A DNA stretch of 7,083 nucleotides from Candidatus Omnitrophota bacterium (GTDB lineage: Bacteria; Omnitrophota; Gorgyraeia; Zapsychrales; Zapsychraceae): the NCBI GenBank assembly GCA_029567025.1, contig JAKQLT010000006.1:1-7083 (forward strand). Reading direction: 5' to 3'. A program made the translations under genes and the position numbers. How positions within the stretch are numbered: the stretch's first letter is position 1; every line of letters starts with the position of its first letter. The notes beneath the pieces are model-generated. The model did no database searches and was not told the DNA's origin. It saw only the letters and a list, made by a program, of their open reading frames with translations. Below are positions 1-6,494 of this stretch, piece by piece.

Positions 1-2758
1 CGGTGTAAGATTTTTGATTTTTTACAACATCTTCGGGCCTGCCGGCAAAAATAACGTTGCCTCCTTTATCTCCGCCATCGGGGCCGAGGTCAATAATATA
101 ATCCGCGTTTTTAATTATTTCGAGGTTATGTTCAATGACAACAACCGTGTTTCCTTTATCGACTAATCGTTGCAGAACCGAAAGAAGTTTATCGACATCC
201 GCGAAATGAAGTCCTGTTGTTGGTTCATCTAAAATATAAAGAGTTTTACCTGTTGATAATTTGCATAATTCGCTGGCTAATTTGACGCGTTGGGCTTCTC
301 CTCCCGAGAGCGTTGTTGCCGGTTGCCCTAATTTGATATAACCTAATCCGACATCAAATAATGTTTGAAGTGTTTTATGGATCTTAGGGATATTTGCGAA
401 AATTTCCAGAGCTTCTTGGACTGAGAGATTTAAGACATCAGAAATGTTTTTTCCTTTAAAAGTTACTTCAAGCGTTTGTTCGGTAAATCTTTTTCCGTGG
501 CAAACGTCACATTCCACATAAACATCAGGTAAAAAATGCATTTCAATTTTTTTAATGCCATCTCCTTTACAAGCCTCACAGCGTCCGCCTTTGACATTGA
601 AGCTAAATCGGCCCGGTTTATAGCCGCGCATTTTGGCTTCTGGCGTATGACAGAAAAGATCCCGGATAATATCGAAAACGCCGGTATAGGTTGCGGGATT
701 AGAGCGAGGCGTTCGTCCAATCGGAGATTGATCAACGTCAATAATTTTATCAATCAAGTGCGTTCCAATAATTTTTTTATGTTTCCCTGGTTTTTCTTTT
801 GCCTTGTAAATTTTTTGTGCCAAGGCCTTATAAAGGATATCATTAATAAGGGTTGATTTGCCTGAGCCGGAAACGCCTGTCACACAGACAAAAGTCCCTA
901 AAGGAATTGTGACATCGATCTTTTTTAAATTGTGTTCTTCCGCTTGAAAAATCTTTATTATGTTTTGAGGATTGATATTTCGTCGAATTTTGGGAAGAGG
1001 AATTTTTAAGCTTCCATTTAAATATTGGCCTGATAAAGAATGTTTGCATTTTAAAAGGCCTTCTGTCGGCCCCGCGTAAAGGACTTCTCCTCCTTCAATG
1101 CCGGCGCCAGGCCCCAGATCAATAACAAAATCACTTTTACGAATTGTTGTTTCATCGTGTTCAACAACAATAAGGGTATTGCCTAAGTCTCTAAGGGCGT
1201 GAAGTGTTGATAATAAACGATCATTATCTTTTTGATGCAAGCCGATGCTGGGTTCATCTAAGATATAAATAACGCCGACTAATCCAGAGCCGACTTGAGT
1301 GGCTAAACGAATACGTTCGGCTTCTCCCCCAGAAAGTGTAAAACTTTTTCTATCTAAAGAAAGATAATTGAGCCCCACATCAATACAAAATGTTAATCGG
1401 CGATTGATTTCTTTGAGAATCTCTTGACTGATAATTTGTTTTTCTTGACTGAGCGTTAAGGCCTCGAAAAAATTTTTGGCTTCTTTAATGGACATCGCCG
1501 CGATTTGAGCAATATTTAATCCGTTTATTTTAACGGATAAAGATTCTTTTTTCAGACGGGTCCCTTGACATTGAGGGCACGGAGAAACCGACATATAACG
1601 CGAGAGTTCATCTTTGAGCCAATCGCTATCAGTTTCCCGGAACATCCGTTCTAAATAAGGTATAACGCCTTCATAACGTTTTTCCCAAATCATATCATCG
1701 CTTCCGAAAAGAATGGCCTTTTTAAAAGAGGATTTAAGATCTTTAAAAGGGATGTAGGGATCAACGTCATAGAGATCTGCTAATTCGCGCATCACCGCGC
1801 GGTAATACATTAAATAATGACGCCGTCCTCGTTTTTGTGGCACGATCGCGTTGATCCAGGGTTTTGTCTCATCCGGGATTAAAAGATTTTCATCCATTTC
1901 CATTTTTGTGCCTAATCCGTTGCATGATGAACAAGCCCCATAGGGGGAATTAAAAGAAAAAATTCTGGGTTCAATTTCCGGGATATTAATTCCACAATCC
2001 ACGCAAGCAAAATGTTCGCTAAAAAATCGGTTGGGGTCCTTTAAAGAATCGACAATGACAAGGCCTTTGCCGATTTGTAGCGCGGTCTCAATAGAATCCG
2101 TTAATCGTTTTTTTATATTCGGATGAATAGTTAGACGATCAATAACAATTTCAATATGATGCGTTTTATATTTGTCTAATTTTAATTTATCATCTGTTTC
2201 ATAGATTTTTCCATTCACGCGAAAGCGTGCAAATCCGGCTTTAGTGATTTGTTTCCCGATATGGCGATACTCTCCTTTTTTCCCTTTAATAAAAGGAGCG
2301 AGAATCATAAGCGATGTGTTGGGCGGATATTGAAGGATTTGGTCGACAATTTCATTTGTTGTTTGTCGTTCGATTTTTTTCCCACAAGAAGGACAGTAAG
2401 GCGTTCCAATGCGTGCAAAGAGCAATCTTAAATAATCATAAATTTCTGTTTGCGTCGCTACCGTTGAACGCGGATTATGACTGATTGTTTTTTGTTCAAT
2501 AGAAATTGTCGGCGATAATCCTTCAATATACTCGACATTTGGTTTTTGGAGCTGATCAAGAAATTGACGAGCGTAAGCGGATAAACTTTCGACATAACGG
2601 CGTTGTCCTTCCGCGTAAATGGTATCAAACGCTAAAGAAGATTTTCCTGATCCGCTTAATCCTGTGACAACCACAAATTGATTACGAGGAATCTCAAGAT
2701 GAATATTCTTGAGATTGTGTTCTTTGGCTCCGTGGATGATGATTTTATCTGTTGACAT
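1..2758 (-). CDS. uvrA: UvrA, excinuclease ABC subunit A (3' end cut by window edge)
   Basis: Damage-sensing ATPase of nucleotide excision repair; a UvrA dimer loads UvrB at DNA lesions in the cytoplasm. One frame of 919 codons stays aligned at every motif checked. The first ABC module has Walker A GLSGSGKSS (Lys39) and signature LSGGE (475-479). The second has GVSGSGKST (Lys634) and LSGGE (817-821). CxxC pairs at 122/125, 252/255, 276/279, 394/397, 727/730 and 750/753 fit the zinc modules. The roughly 125 residues between the first two pairs correspond to the UvrB-binding region, so this is the canonical UvrA1 type rather than the shorter UvrA2. The start is well fixed: an in-frame TAA lies four codons upstream of the ATG. 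The Shine-Dalgarno sequence is weak. The reading ends at SYT, a typical near-terminal UvrA sequence, so probably only 10-25 residues are missing. No LexA-type operator is visible upstream. Confidence 0.98.
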   Translation of the reverse strand, partial: MSTDKIIIHGAKEHNLKNIHLEIPRNQFVVVTGLSGSGKSSLAFDTIYAEGQRRYVESLSAYARQFLDQLQKPNVEYIEGLSPTISIEQKTISHNPRSTVATQTEIYDYLRLLFARIGTPYCPSCGKKIERQTTNEIVDQILQYPPNTSLMILAPFIKGKKGEYRHIGKQITKAGFARFRVNGKIYETDDKLKLDKYKTHHIEIVIDRLTIHPNIKKRLTDSIETALQIGKGLVIVDSLKDPNRFFSEHFACVDCGINIPEIEPRIFSFNSPYGACSSCNGLGTKMEMDENLLIPDETKPWINAIVPQKRGRRHYLMYYRAVMRELADLYDVDPYIPFKDLKSSFKKAILFGSDDMIWEKRYEGVIPYLERMFRETDSDWLKDELSRYMSVSPCPQCQGTRLKKESLSVKINGLNIAQIAAMSIKEAKNFFEALTLSQEKQIISQEILKEINRRLTFCIDVGLNYLSLDRKSFTLSGGEAERIRLATQVGSGLVGVIYILDEPSIGLHQKDNDRLLSTLHALRDLGNTLIVVEHDETTIRKSDFVIDLGPGAGIEGGEVLYAGPTEGLLKCKHSLSGQYLNGSLKIPLPKIRRNINPQNIIKIFQAEEHNLKKIDVTIPLGTFVCVTGVSGSGKSTLINDILYKALAQKIYKAKEKPGKHKKIIGTHLIDKIIDVDQSPIGRTPRSNPATYTGVFDIIRDLFCHTPEAKMRGYKPGRFSFNVKGGRCEACKGDGIKKIEMHFLPDVYVECDVCHGKRFTEQTLEVTFKGKNISDVLNLSVQEALEIFANIPKIHKTLQTLFDVGLGYIKLGQPATTLSGGEAQRVKLASELCKLSTGKTLYILDEPTTGLHFADVDKLLSVLQRLVDKGNTVVVIEHNLEIIKNADYIIDLGPDGGDKGGNVIFAGRPEDVVKNQKSYT

Positions 2759-2798
2759 AAAAATTGTTTAAAGAATATGACAAATATTGTTTTACGAG

Positions 2799-2807
2799 AG
2801 TATATCA
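2799..2807 (-). promoter_or_regulatory. Putative extended -10 promoter of uvrA
   Basis: On the minus strand this reads TGATATACT, an extended -10 (TG, one base, then a hexamer matching TATAAT at five of six positions). It would start transcription near position 2792 and leave a leader of about 34 bases before the uvrA ATG. No good -35 lies 17 bases upstream; that interval falls inside the terminator hairpin, which fits a promoter relying on the TG extension. A promoter is expected here because the upstream gene ends in a strong terminator. Assigned from motif and position only. Confidence 0.5.
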
Positions 2808-2808
2808 T

Positions 2809-2854
2809 AAAAACACAAGACACATGTTTTAAGGGCATGTGTCTTGTGTTTTTT
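2809..2854 (-). terminator. Perfect 18-bp hairpin terminator after the small repeat protein
   Basis: Arms 2809-2826 and 2836-2853 are perfect inverted repeats around a 9-base loop. Each arm begins or ends in an A or T run, so either strand gives a hairpin followed by five or six T and the element could act bidirectionally. It begins 18 bases beyond the stop codon of the minus-strand small gene and should end the transcript coming from the biosynthetic cluster and that gene. No plus-strand gene reads toward it. The stem core holds CACAAGACACATG and its complement. Confidence 0.9.
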
Positions 2855-2872
2855 CAAACAAAAGAAAAAAAC

Positions 2873-3121
2873 TTATTTTTTCTTTTTAGCTTTCTTTTTC
2901 CCGCCTTGGACCATCTTGGCACAGGAAATATCTCCTTGTTTGTCGATGAAATATAAGAAACCAGCTTCTTTCTTAATTCCAACTTTAGCGACTTTTTTAG
3001 GAGCTCCTCCTTTTTTGTTTCCGCGCGCCATCTTTGCGCAAGAAACATCGCCTTGCTTATCAACGAAGTATAAGCAACCAGCTTCTTTCTTTACTCCTAC
3101 TTTAGCGACTTTCTTAGCCAT
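2873..3121 (-). CDS. Small lysine-rich protein of two tandem 35-residue modules, function unknown
   Basis: This 82-residue protein is not assigned to any named family. It holds two copies of one module (residues 3-37 and 42-76), joined by GGAP and ended by a lysine tail (KKAKKKK). Each module starts KKVAKVG, continues KKEAG-x-LYF-x-DKQGD-x-SCAKM, and ends in a glycine and lysines. The pattern suggests a basic N-terminal stretch followed by a two-stranded beta hairpin turning at DKQGD. Cysteines 28 and 67 are conserved between copies; Cys16 is Phe55 in the second. There is no signal peptide or membrane segment. The two copies differ at 18 of 35 codons, 11 of them synonymous, and the changes include three Val/Ile swaps, which supports a real selected protein. 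A strong Shine-Dalgarno sequence precedes the ATG and a strong terminator follows. The charge suggests nucleic-acid or ribosome binding, but that is inference. No convincing own promoter is visible in the 51-base gap to the upstream gene, so it may be read as the last gene of the cluster. Confidence 0.88.
   Translation of the reverse strand: MAKKVAKVGVKKEAGCLYFVDKQGDVSCAKMARGNKKGGAPKKVAKVGIKKEAGFLYFIDKQGDISCAKMVQGGKKKAKKKK
2894..2998 (-). repeat. Second copy of the 105-base coding repeat
   Basis: Encodes residues 42-76 of the small basic protein. Aligned without gaps to 3011-3115 it matches at 81 of 105 bases (77 percent) and 28 of 35 residues (80 percent). The two copies are offset by 117 bases (39 codons). 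Substitutions fall mostly in third positions, so this is an old in-frame duplication and not a recent slippage product. Confidence 0.92.
3011..3115 (-). repeat. First copy of the 105-base coding repeat
   Basis: Encodes residues 3-37 of the small basic protein. It differs from the second copy in V10/I49, C16/F55, V20/I59, V26/I65, A32/V71, R33/Q72 and N35/G74. The 12 bases between the copies encode GGAP. Confidence 0.92.
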
Positions 3122-3126
3122 ACCTT

Positions 3127-3136
3127 CACCCCCTTT
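3127..3136 (-). promoter_or_regulatory. Strong Shine-Dalgarno sequence of the small repeat protein
   Basis: On the minus strand this reads AAAGGGGGTG, nine of ten bases matching the ideal AAAGGAGGTG, and it ends five bases before the ATG at 3121. It is clearly the strongest ribosome binding site in the window, fixes the start codon, and suggests high translation of the small protein. Confidence 0.8.
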
Positions 3137-3172
3137 CGGTTAATATTAAAATACATTTTGTGAGTTGACATG

Positions 3173-3997
3173 TTATGTCCCGACAAAGACGCCGGAACTG
3201 AACTGTTTTAATGTTTGAATAACTGATAACACAGCCAGATAACTTGTTTTAGGATTATCCGGGCAAATGACATTAACTGTTTTCGTATTGATTCGGCCAA
3301 ACGCGCCGATCATTTCTATCTCATGAGAATTTTCTTTATATTTTGGTGAGGTGATGATTTTGACAAGGACTTTATTTTTATGCTGACAGGCTAAAGATAA
3401 AGTAGCTGAGACATTAATATTGCGCGGGAACGCTTTAACGGCCTGATCGACGCTACCTTGAAAAATAACAGTTTCTTTTTTTATTTTTGACAGATTGATG
3501 CCTTTTTTTGCTAAGTAAGGGTCGTTTTTAAACCCTGTGATAGGTTTGCGTGTGATTTGAGTAATTTTTTGGAATGGAACAAGTTGCCCTGCCTTAATCG
3601 CATCAATTCCTGCAATTGCGCCTGAAGGAATCAGAATTTTGCATCCTTGTTTTTTTGCTAATTTAAAAAGATTTTGAGCGTTTAAAAGCTGCCCAACGCT
3701 GACGGTTAGGACATGCTTTTTAGCCTTTAAGGATTCTTGGACAATTTCTCGGGCGTGATTAGTGTTAATGGCTTCGACAACGATATCGCAGGATTGAATA
3801 AGGTCTTTCAGAGACGATTTAATGATTTTTTTATTTGAAAAATATTTTGATAGTGCAAAGGCTTTTTGCGGGAGAATATCAAACAGCCCTGAAAGCATAT
3901 AATCATTTTTGAGATCTTTAGGAAGTGTTTTAGCTAATCGTGAACCAATCGCGCCACAACCGACAATTCCGATTCGCAATCTTTTTTTCATAACCAT
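3173..3997 (-). CDS. nadX: L-aspartate dehydrogenase (NadX/AspDH family)
   Basis: NAD(P)-dependent oxidation of L-aspartate to iminoaspartate, which quinolinate synthase NadA uses for NAD; it can replace the oxidase NadB. The 274 residues match the family's usual length (about 240-275). The Rossmann fold opens with GCGAIG (13-18). Family motifs follow: IPSGAIAGIDAI (123-134), TRKPI (149-153), FPRNINVSATLSLA (190-203) and NPKTSYLA (248-255). His225 in NSHEIEM is the likely catalytic histidine by position. The ATG at 3997 is preferred over an in-frame ATG two codons later because AAAGG lies 10 bases upstream of it, inside the last codons of panC, with only five bases between the genes. No nadA or nadC is in view. 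Its neighbour PanC needs beta-alanine, also made from aspartate, so the enzyme sits among aspartate-consuming cofactor genes. The family is clear; the in vivo role is inferred. Confidence 0.92.
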   Translation of the reverse strand: MVMKKRLRIGIVGCGAIGSRLAKTLPKDLKNDYMLSGLFDILPQKAFALSKYFSNKKIIKSSLKDLIQSCDIVVEAINTNHAREIVQESLKAKKHVLTVSVGQLLNAQNLFKLAKKQGCKILIPSGAIAGIDAIKAGQLVPFQKITQITRKPITGFKNDPYLAKKGINLSKIKKETVIFQGSVDQAVKAFPRNINVSATLSLACQHKNKVLVKIITSPKYKENSHEIEMIGAFGRINTKTVNVICPDNPKTSYLAVLSVIQTLKQFSSGVFVGT

Positions 3998-4002
3998 GAT
4001 AT

Positions 4003-4848
4003 TTAAACCTTTAAGAGGATATTATCGATTAATCGCACATTACCGAATTTCACAGCCAGCGCAATCATAACAGAACCGACGATATTTTTCAAGGGAGATA
4101 ATGTTTCCTTATCGACGCATACGACGTAGTCAATTGTGCAGGATGTTGTTTTTGTAATCATTGCGCGAATTTTTTTTATGATTCTTTGAGCGTTACGTTC
4201 GCCAGATAGAATATCTTTTTTGGCGTGTTGCAATGCCTGATATAATATCGGAGATTCTCGACGTTGTTGTTCCGTTAGAAACGCGTTGCGTGAGCTTAAA
4301 GCCAGGCCGTCTTTTTCGCGTATCGTTGGGCAAATTTTTACCTTCACATTAAAATCCAGATCGGTGATCATTTTTTTTAGAATAAGTGCTTGTTGTCCGT
4401 CTTTTTGCCCGAGATAAAGAATGTCCGGAGTTGTTTCGTTTAAAAGCTTTGTCACAATTGTCGTGACTCCTTTAAAATGCCCTGGTCGGGACTTGCCGCA
4501 AAGCAAACCGCTTAAGCGTTCTACCTCGACGTATGTCAAAAAATCTTTTTTATATATCTGGTCGACCGACGGATGCCATATTATATCAACGTTTTCTTTT
4601 TGTGCCAACAATTCATCTTTTTTTTTCTGACGGGGATAACGGTCAAAATCTTCTTGGGGGCCAAATTGTTTCGGGTTCACAAAAATACTGATGATGACGA
4701 TATCGCATTCGCGGCGGGCTTTTCGCATCAAAGAACAATGCCCTTCGTGAAGCGCTCCCATCGTCGGGACAAGCCCAATAATTTTGCCGGTTCGCTTTAG
4801 TGGACAAAGAATGTTACGAAGGGTTTTGAGTTGTGTGATTGTTTTCAT
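4003..4848 (-). CDS. panC: Pantothenate synthetase (pantoate--beta-alanine ligase)
   Basis: ATP-dependent joining of pantoate and beta-alanine through a pantoyl-adenylate, giving pantothenate for CoA; cytoplasmic. The 281 residues are the normal length. Visible motifs are PTMGALHEGH (28-37) with the nucleotide-binding HxGH (His34, His37), FVNPKQFGPQEDF (56-68), GKSRPGHFKGV (118-128), GQKDGQQ (147-153) and IREKDGLALSSRN (176-188), whose SSRN corresponds to the KMSKS-like loop. No key residue is missing. The start at 4848 lies inside the upstream folK gene and has no clear Shine-Dalgarno sequence, so translation is probably coupled to folK. panB and panD are not in the window. The last codons carry the ribosome binding site of the aspartate dehydrogenase gene. 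Confidence 0.97.
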   Translation of the reverse strand: MKTITQLKTLRNILCPLKRTGKIIGLVPTMGALHEGHCSLMRKARRECDIVIISIFVNPKQFGPQEDFDRYPRQKKKDELLAQKENVDIIWHPSVDQIYKKDFLTYVEVERLSGLLCGKSRPGHFKGVTTIVTKLLNETTPDILYLGQKDGQQALILKKMITDLDFNVKVKICPTIREKDGLALSSRNAFLTEQQRRESPILYQALQHAKKDILSGERNAQRIIKKIRAMITKTTSCTIDYVVCVDKETLSPLKNIVGSVMIALAVKFGNVRLIDNILLKV

Positions 4849-5260
4849 ATCTTAATAAGAAATCGGGATTCAGTTCTTTTAATGGTTGTAAGACAAAGGC
4901 ACGTTCCAACATGCGCGGATGAGGAATTGTTAAATCTTTGGTGTTGAGTTCAATATTATCATAAAGAAGAATATCAATATCAATAGGCCGCGGGCCATTA
5001 TCAATTGTTTTGATGCGTCCCATTTTTTTCTCAATAGATTTAATTTTTTTAAGAATTGTTTTAGGCGAAAACGAGCTTTCTGTTTTTATAACCGCATTAA
5101 GGAATTTTCCTTGAGGAGGCCCTCCGACAGGATCTGTTTCGATGATGCTGGAGCGTTGTGTAATAGGAATGCCTGCTTCTTCTAATAGCTTAAGCGCCTC
5201 AACGATATTTTCGCGGCGATTACCAAGATTAGAACCAATTCCTAAATAAATAGTCGGCAT
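4814..5260 (-). CDS. folK: 2-amino-4-hydroxy-6-hydroxymethyldihydropteridine pyrophosphokinase (HPPK)
   Basis: Transfers pyrophosphate from ATP to 6-hydroxymethyl-7,8-dihydropterin, the step before dihydropteroate synthase in folate synthesis. The 148 residues are typical of a single-domain HPPK. It begins with YLGIGSNLGNR (5-15) and carries ETDPVGGPPQGKFLNAV (41-57). The hallmark GPRPIDIDILLY (89-100) provides the two magnesium-binding aspartates Asp94 and Asp96. IPHPRMLERAFVLQPL (112-127) completes the fold. The last dozen or so residues, from about 138 on, are encoded inside the start of panC in another frame and look unconserved; the overlap is 35 bases. Only 11 bases separate the start from the dapL stop, and no good Shine-Dalgarno sequence is visible, so coupled translation is likely. 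folK next to pan genes is a known bacterial arrangement. Confidence 0.96.
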   Translation of the reverse strand: MPTIYLGIGSNLGNRRENIVEALKLLEEAGIPITQRSSIIETDPVGGPPQGKFLNAVIKTESSFSPKTILKKIKSIEKKMGRIKTIDNGPRPIDIDILLYDNIELNTKDLTIPHPRMLERAFVLQPLKELNPDFLLRYENNHTTQNPS

Positions 5261-5271
5261 AAGATGTTTTT

Positions 5272-6438
5272 TTAAAGGATTTTTTTTAATCGTTGGACAG
5301 CTTCTAATAATCGTTCTTCAGGGGCTGTTAAGGTCATTCGAACGTAGCCTTCGCCATATTCCCCGAATCCCACGCCGGGAGTGGCCACGATGTTCGCTTT
5401 TTCTAAAAATATTTTGACTGTTTCCATAGAATTTTTAAATCCTTTGGGGATTTTTGTCCAGACGTAAAATGTAGCTTTAGGAGGAGTCACATCCCATCCT
5501 ATTTTTTTAAGCCCAGAAATAAAAGAATCGCGTCTTTTTTGATAAAGCGTGCGCATCGCCTCTGTTACTCCATGAGGACTTTTTAAGGCGGTAATTCCAG
5601 CGACTTGGATCGCTTGAAAAATCCCTGAATCGAAATTCGATTTGACTTTAGCTAAGGCCGCAATAAGAGTTGCGTTTCCGCAAGCGTAACCGATGCGCCA
5701 ACCCGTCATATAATATGTTTTTGATAAAGAGTGAAATTCAATCGCGACTTCTTTGGCTCCATCAATTTCAAAAATGCTTAAAGGCTTTTGACCGTCGTAA
5801 TAAACTTCAGAATAAGCCAAATCTGAAACAATAAAGAATCCTTTTTCCTGTGCGAGTTTTACGAGCTGTTGATAGAATTCTTTTGTGGCGGTCGCCGCTG
5901 TCGGGTTGTTGGGATAATTTATCAAAAGCATTTTAATATTTTTAATTTTTTTGATGTCTTCGATGTCTGGCAAAAAACCGCGTTCTTCTTTTAAAGGAAC
6001 ATAGATAATTTTCCCGCCGGCAAATTCAATAGATGGACGATACGCGGGATACGCAGGATTGGTAAGTGCCACAATATCTCCGGGATTAATAACACCTAAG
6101 GGCATATGTGCCAATCCTTCTTTGGAACCAATTAAAGGATAAATTTCCGTATCAGGATTTAAAGTCGCTTTAAAACGAGTTTGAAACCAAGCGGCGATTT
6201 CTTGACGGAGTTCGGGAAGCCCGGCATCAAACGCATAATGATGATTATTCGCATCATCGAGAGCCTTTTTCATGGAATCAATAATATGTTGAGGCGTTGG
6301 GGAGTCTGGATCTCCGACCCCTAAATTGATAATATCGCGGCCTTGAGCAATCGCGGCGCGTTTAGCTTTATCAATTTCAACGAATAAATAAGGTGGTAAA
6401 TTTTTTAATCGGTCGGAAAATTCAATATTAAAACTCAT
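5272..6438 (-). CDS. dapL: LL-diaminopimelate aminotransferase
   Basis: PLP enzyme that converts tetrahydrodipicolinate and glutamate directly to LL-diaminopimelate, bypassing the succinylated or acetylated intermediates of DapD/DapC/DapE. The 388 residues fit the bacterial DapL group of fold-type I aminotransferases. Visible features are NLGVGDPDSPTP (38-49), the cofactor-phosphate loop GSKEG (104-108), NYPNNPT (174-180), Asp206 in SDLAY, Schiff-base Lys240 in SLSKTYYMTGWR, Arg248 in GWRIG, and the substrate-carboxylate arginine Arg367 in GYVRMTL. The ATG is preceded by AAAGGAT at 6448-6454 on the minus strand with nine bases of spacing. The adjacent dapB makes its substrate, which favours this role over a general aspartate or alanine aminotransferase, although sequence alone does not exclude broader specificity. 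Confidence 0.93.
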   Translation of the reverse strand: MSFNIEFSDRLKNLPPYLFVEIDKAKRAAIAQGRDIINLGVGDPDSPTPQHIIDSMKKALDDANNHHYAFDAGLPELRQEIAAWFQTRFKATLNPDTEIYPLIGSKEGLAHMPLGVINPGDIVALTNPAYPAYRPSIEFAGGKIIYVPLKEERGFLPDIEDIKKIKNIKMLLINYPNNPTAATATKEFYQQLVKLAQEKGFFIVSDLAYSEVYYDGQKPLSIFEIDGAKEVAIEFHSLSKTYYMTGWRIGYACGNATLIAALAKVKSNFDSGIFQAIQVAGITALKSPHGVTEAMRTLYQKRRDSFISGLKKIGWDVTPPKATFYVWTKIPKGFKNSMETVKIFLEKANIVATPGVGFGEYGEGYVRMTLTAPEERLLEAVQRLKKIL

Positions 6439-6466
6439 GAAACAATAATCCTTTCTATTCTATTTT

Positions 6467-6490
6467 AACCGAAGTCAAACTGTTTCGGTT
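6467..6490 (-). other. Small hairpin between dapB and dapL
   Basis: AACCGAA (6467-6473) and TTCGGTT (6484-6490) form a perfect 7-bp inverted repeat around a 10-base loop. It lies four bases after the dapB stop codon on the transcribed strand. No T run follows in the direction of transcription, so it is not a convincing intrinsic terminator. It could be a processing or 3'-end stabilising hairpin, or chance. Confidence 0.45.
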
Positions 6491-6494
6491 ATTG

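Noticed and set aside
463..1049. Several open frames of 68-106 codons on both strands within uvrA
   Set aside because: The uvrA frame is open throughout with conserved motifs; these are shadows with no recognisable features. The same holds for frames at 2249-2431 and 2656-2838.
2759..2798. SOS (LexA) operator in the uvrA leader
   Set aside because: Neither a CTGT-N8-ACAG nor a GAAC-N4-GTTC type palindrome is present.
2854..3063. Minus-strand 69-codon open frame inside the small repeat gene
   Set aside because: It is a shifted frame of the real 82-residue gene, without a Shine-Dalgarno sequence; the third-position pattern between repeat copies supports the other frame.
2844..3143. Plus-strand 99-codon open frame opposite the small repeat gene
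   Set aside because: It is a mirror of the duplicated minus-strand gene. Its apparent repeats and F/P-rich composition come from the lysine codons, it starts inside the terminator stem, and it has no plausible ribosome binding site.
3165..3170. Consensus -35 hexamer TTGACA on the plus strand
   Set aside because: The base composition 17 bases further on is GC-rich with no -10, and no plus-strand gene follows.
4421..4800. Plus-strand open frames opposite panC
   Set aside because: They lie opposite conserved panC motifs and show no independent coding signal.
6455..6480. Possible promoter before dapL (TTGACT on the minus strand)
   Set aside because: The best -10 matches are spaced 10 or 15 bases away, outside the usual 16-18, and the start point would fall in the ribosome binding site.
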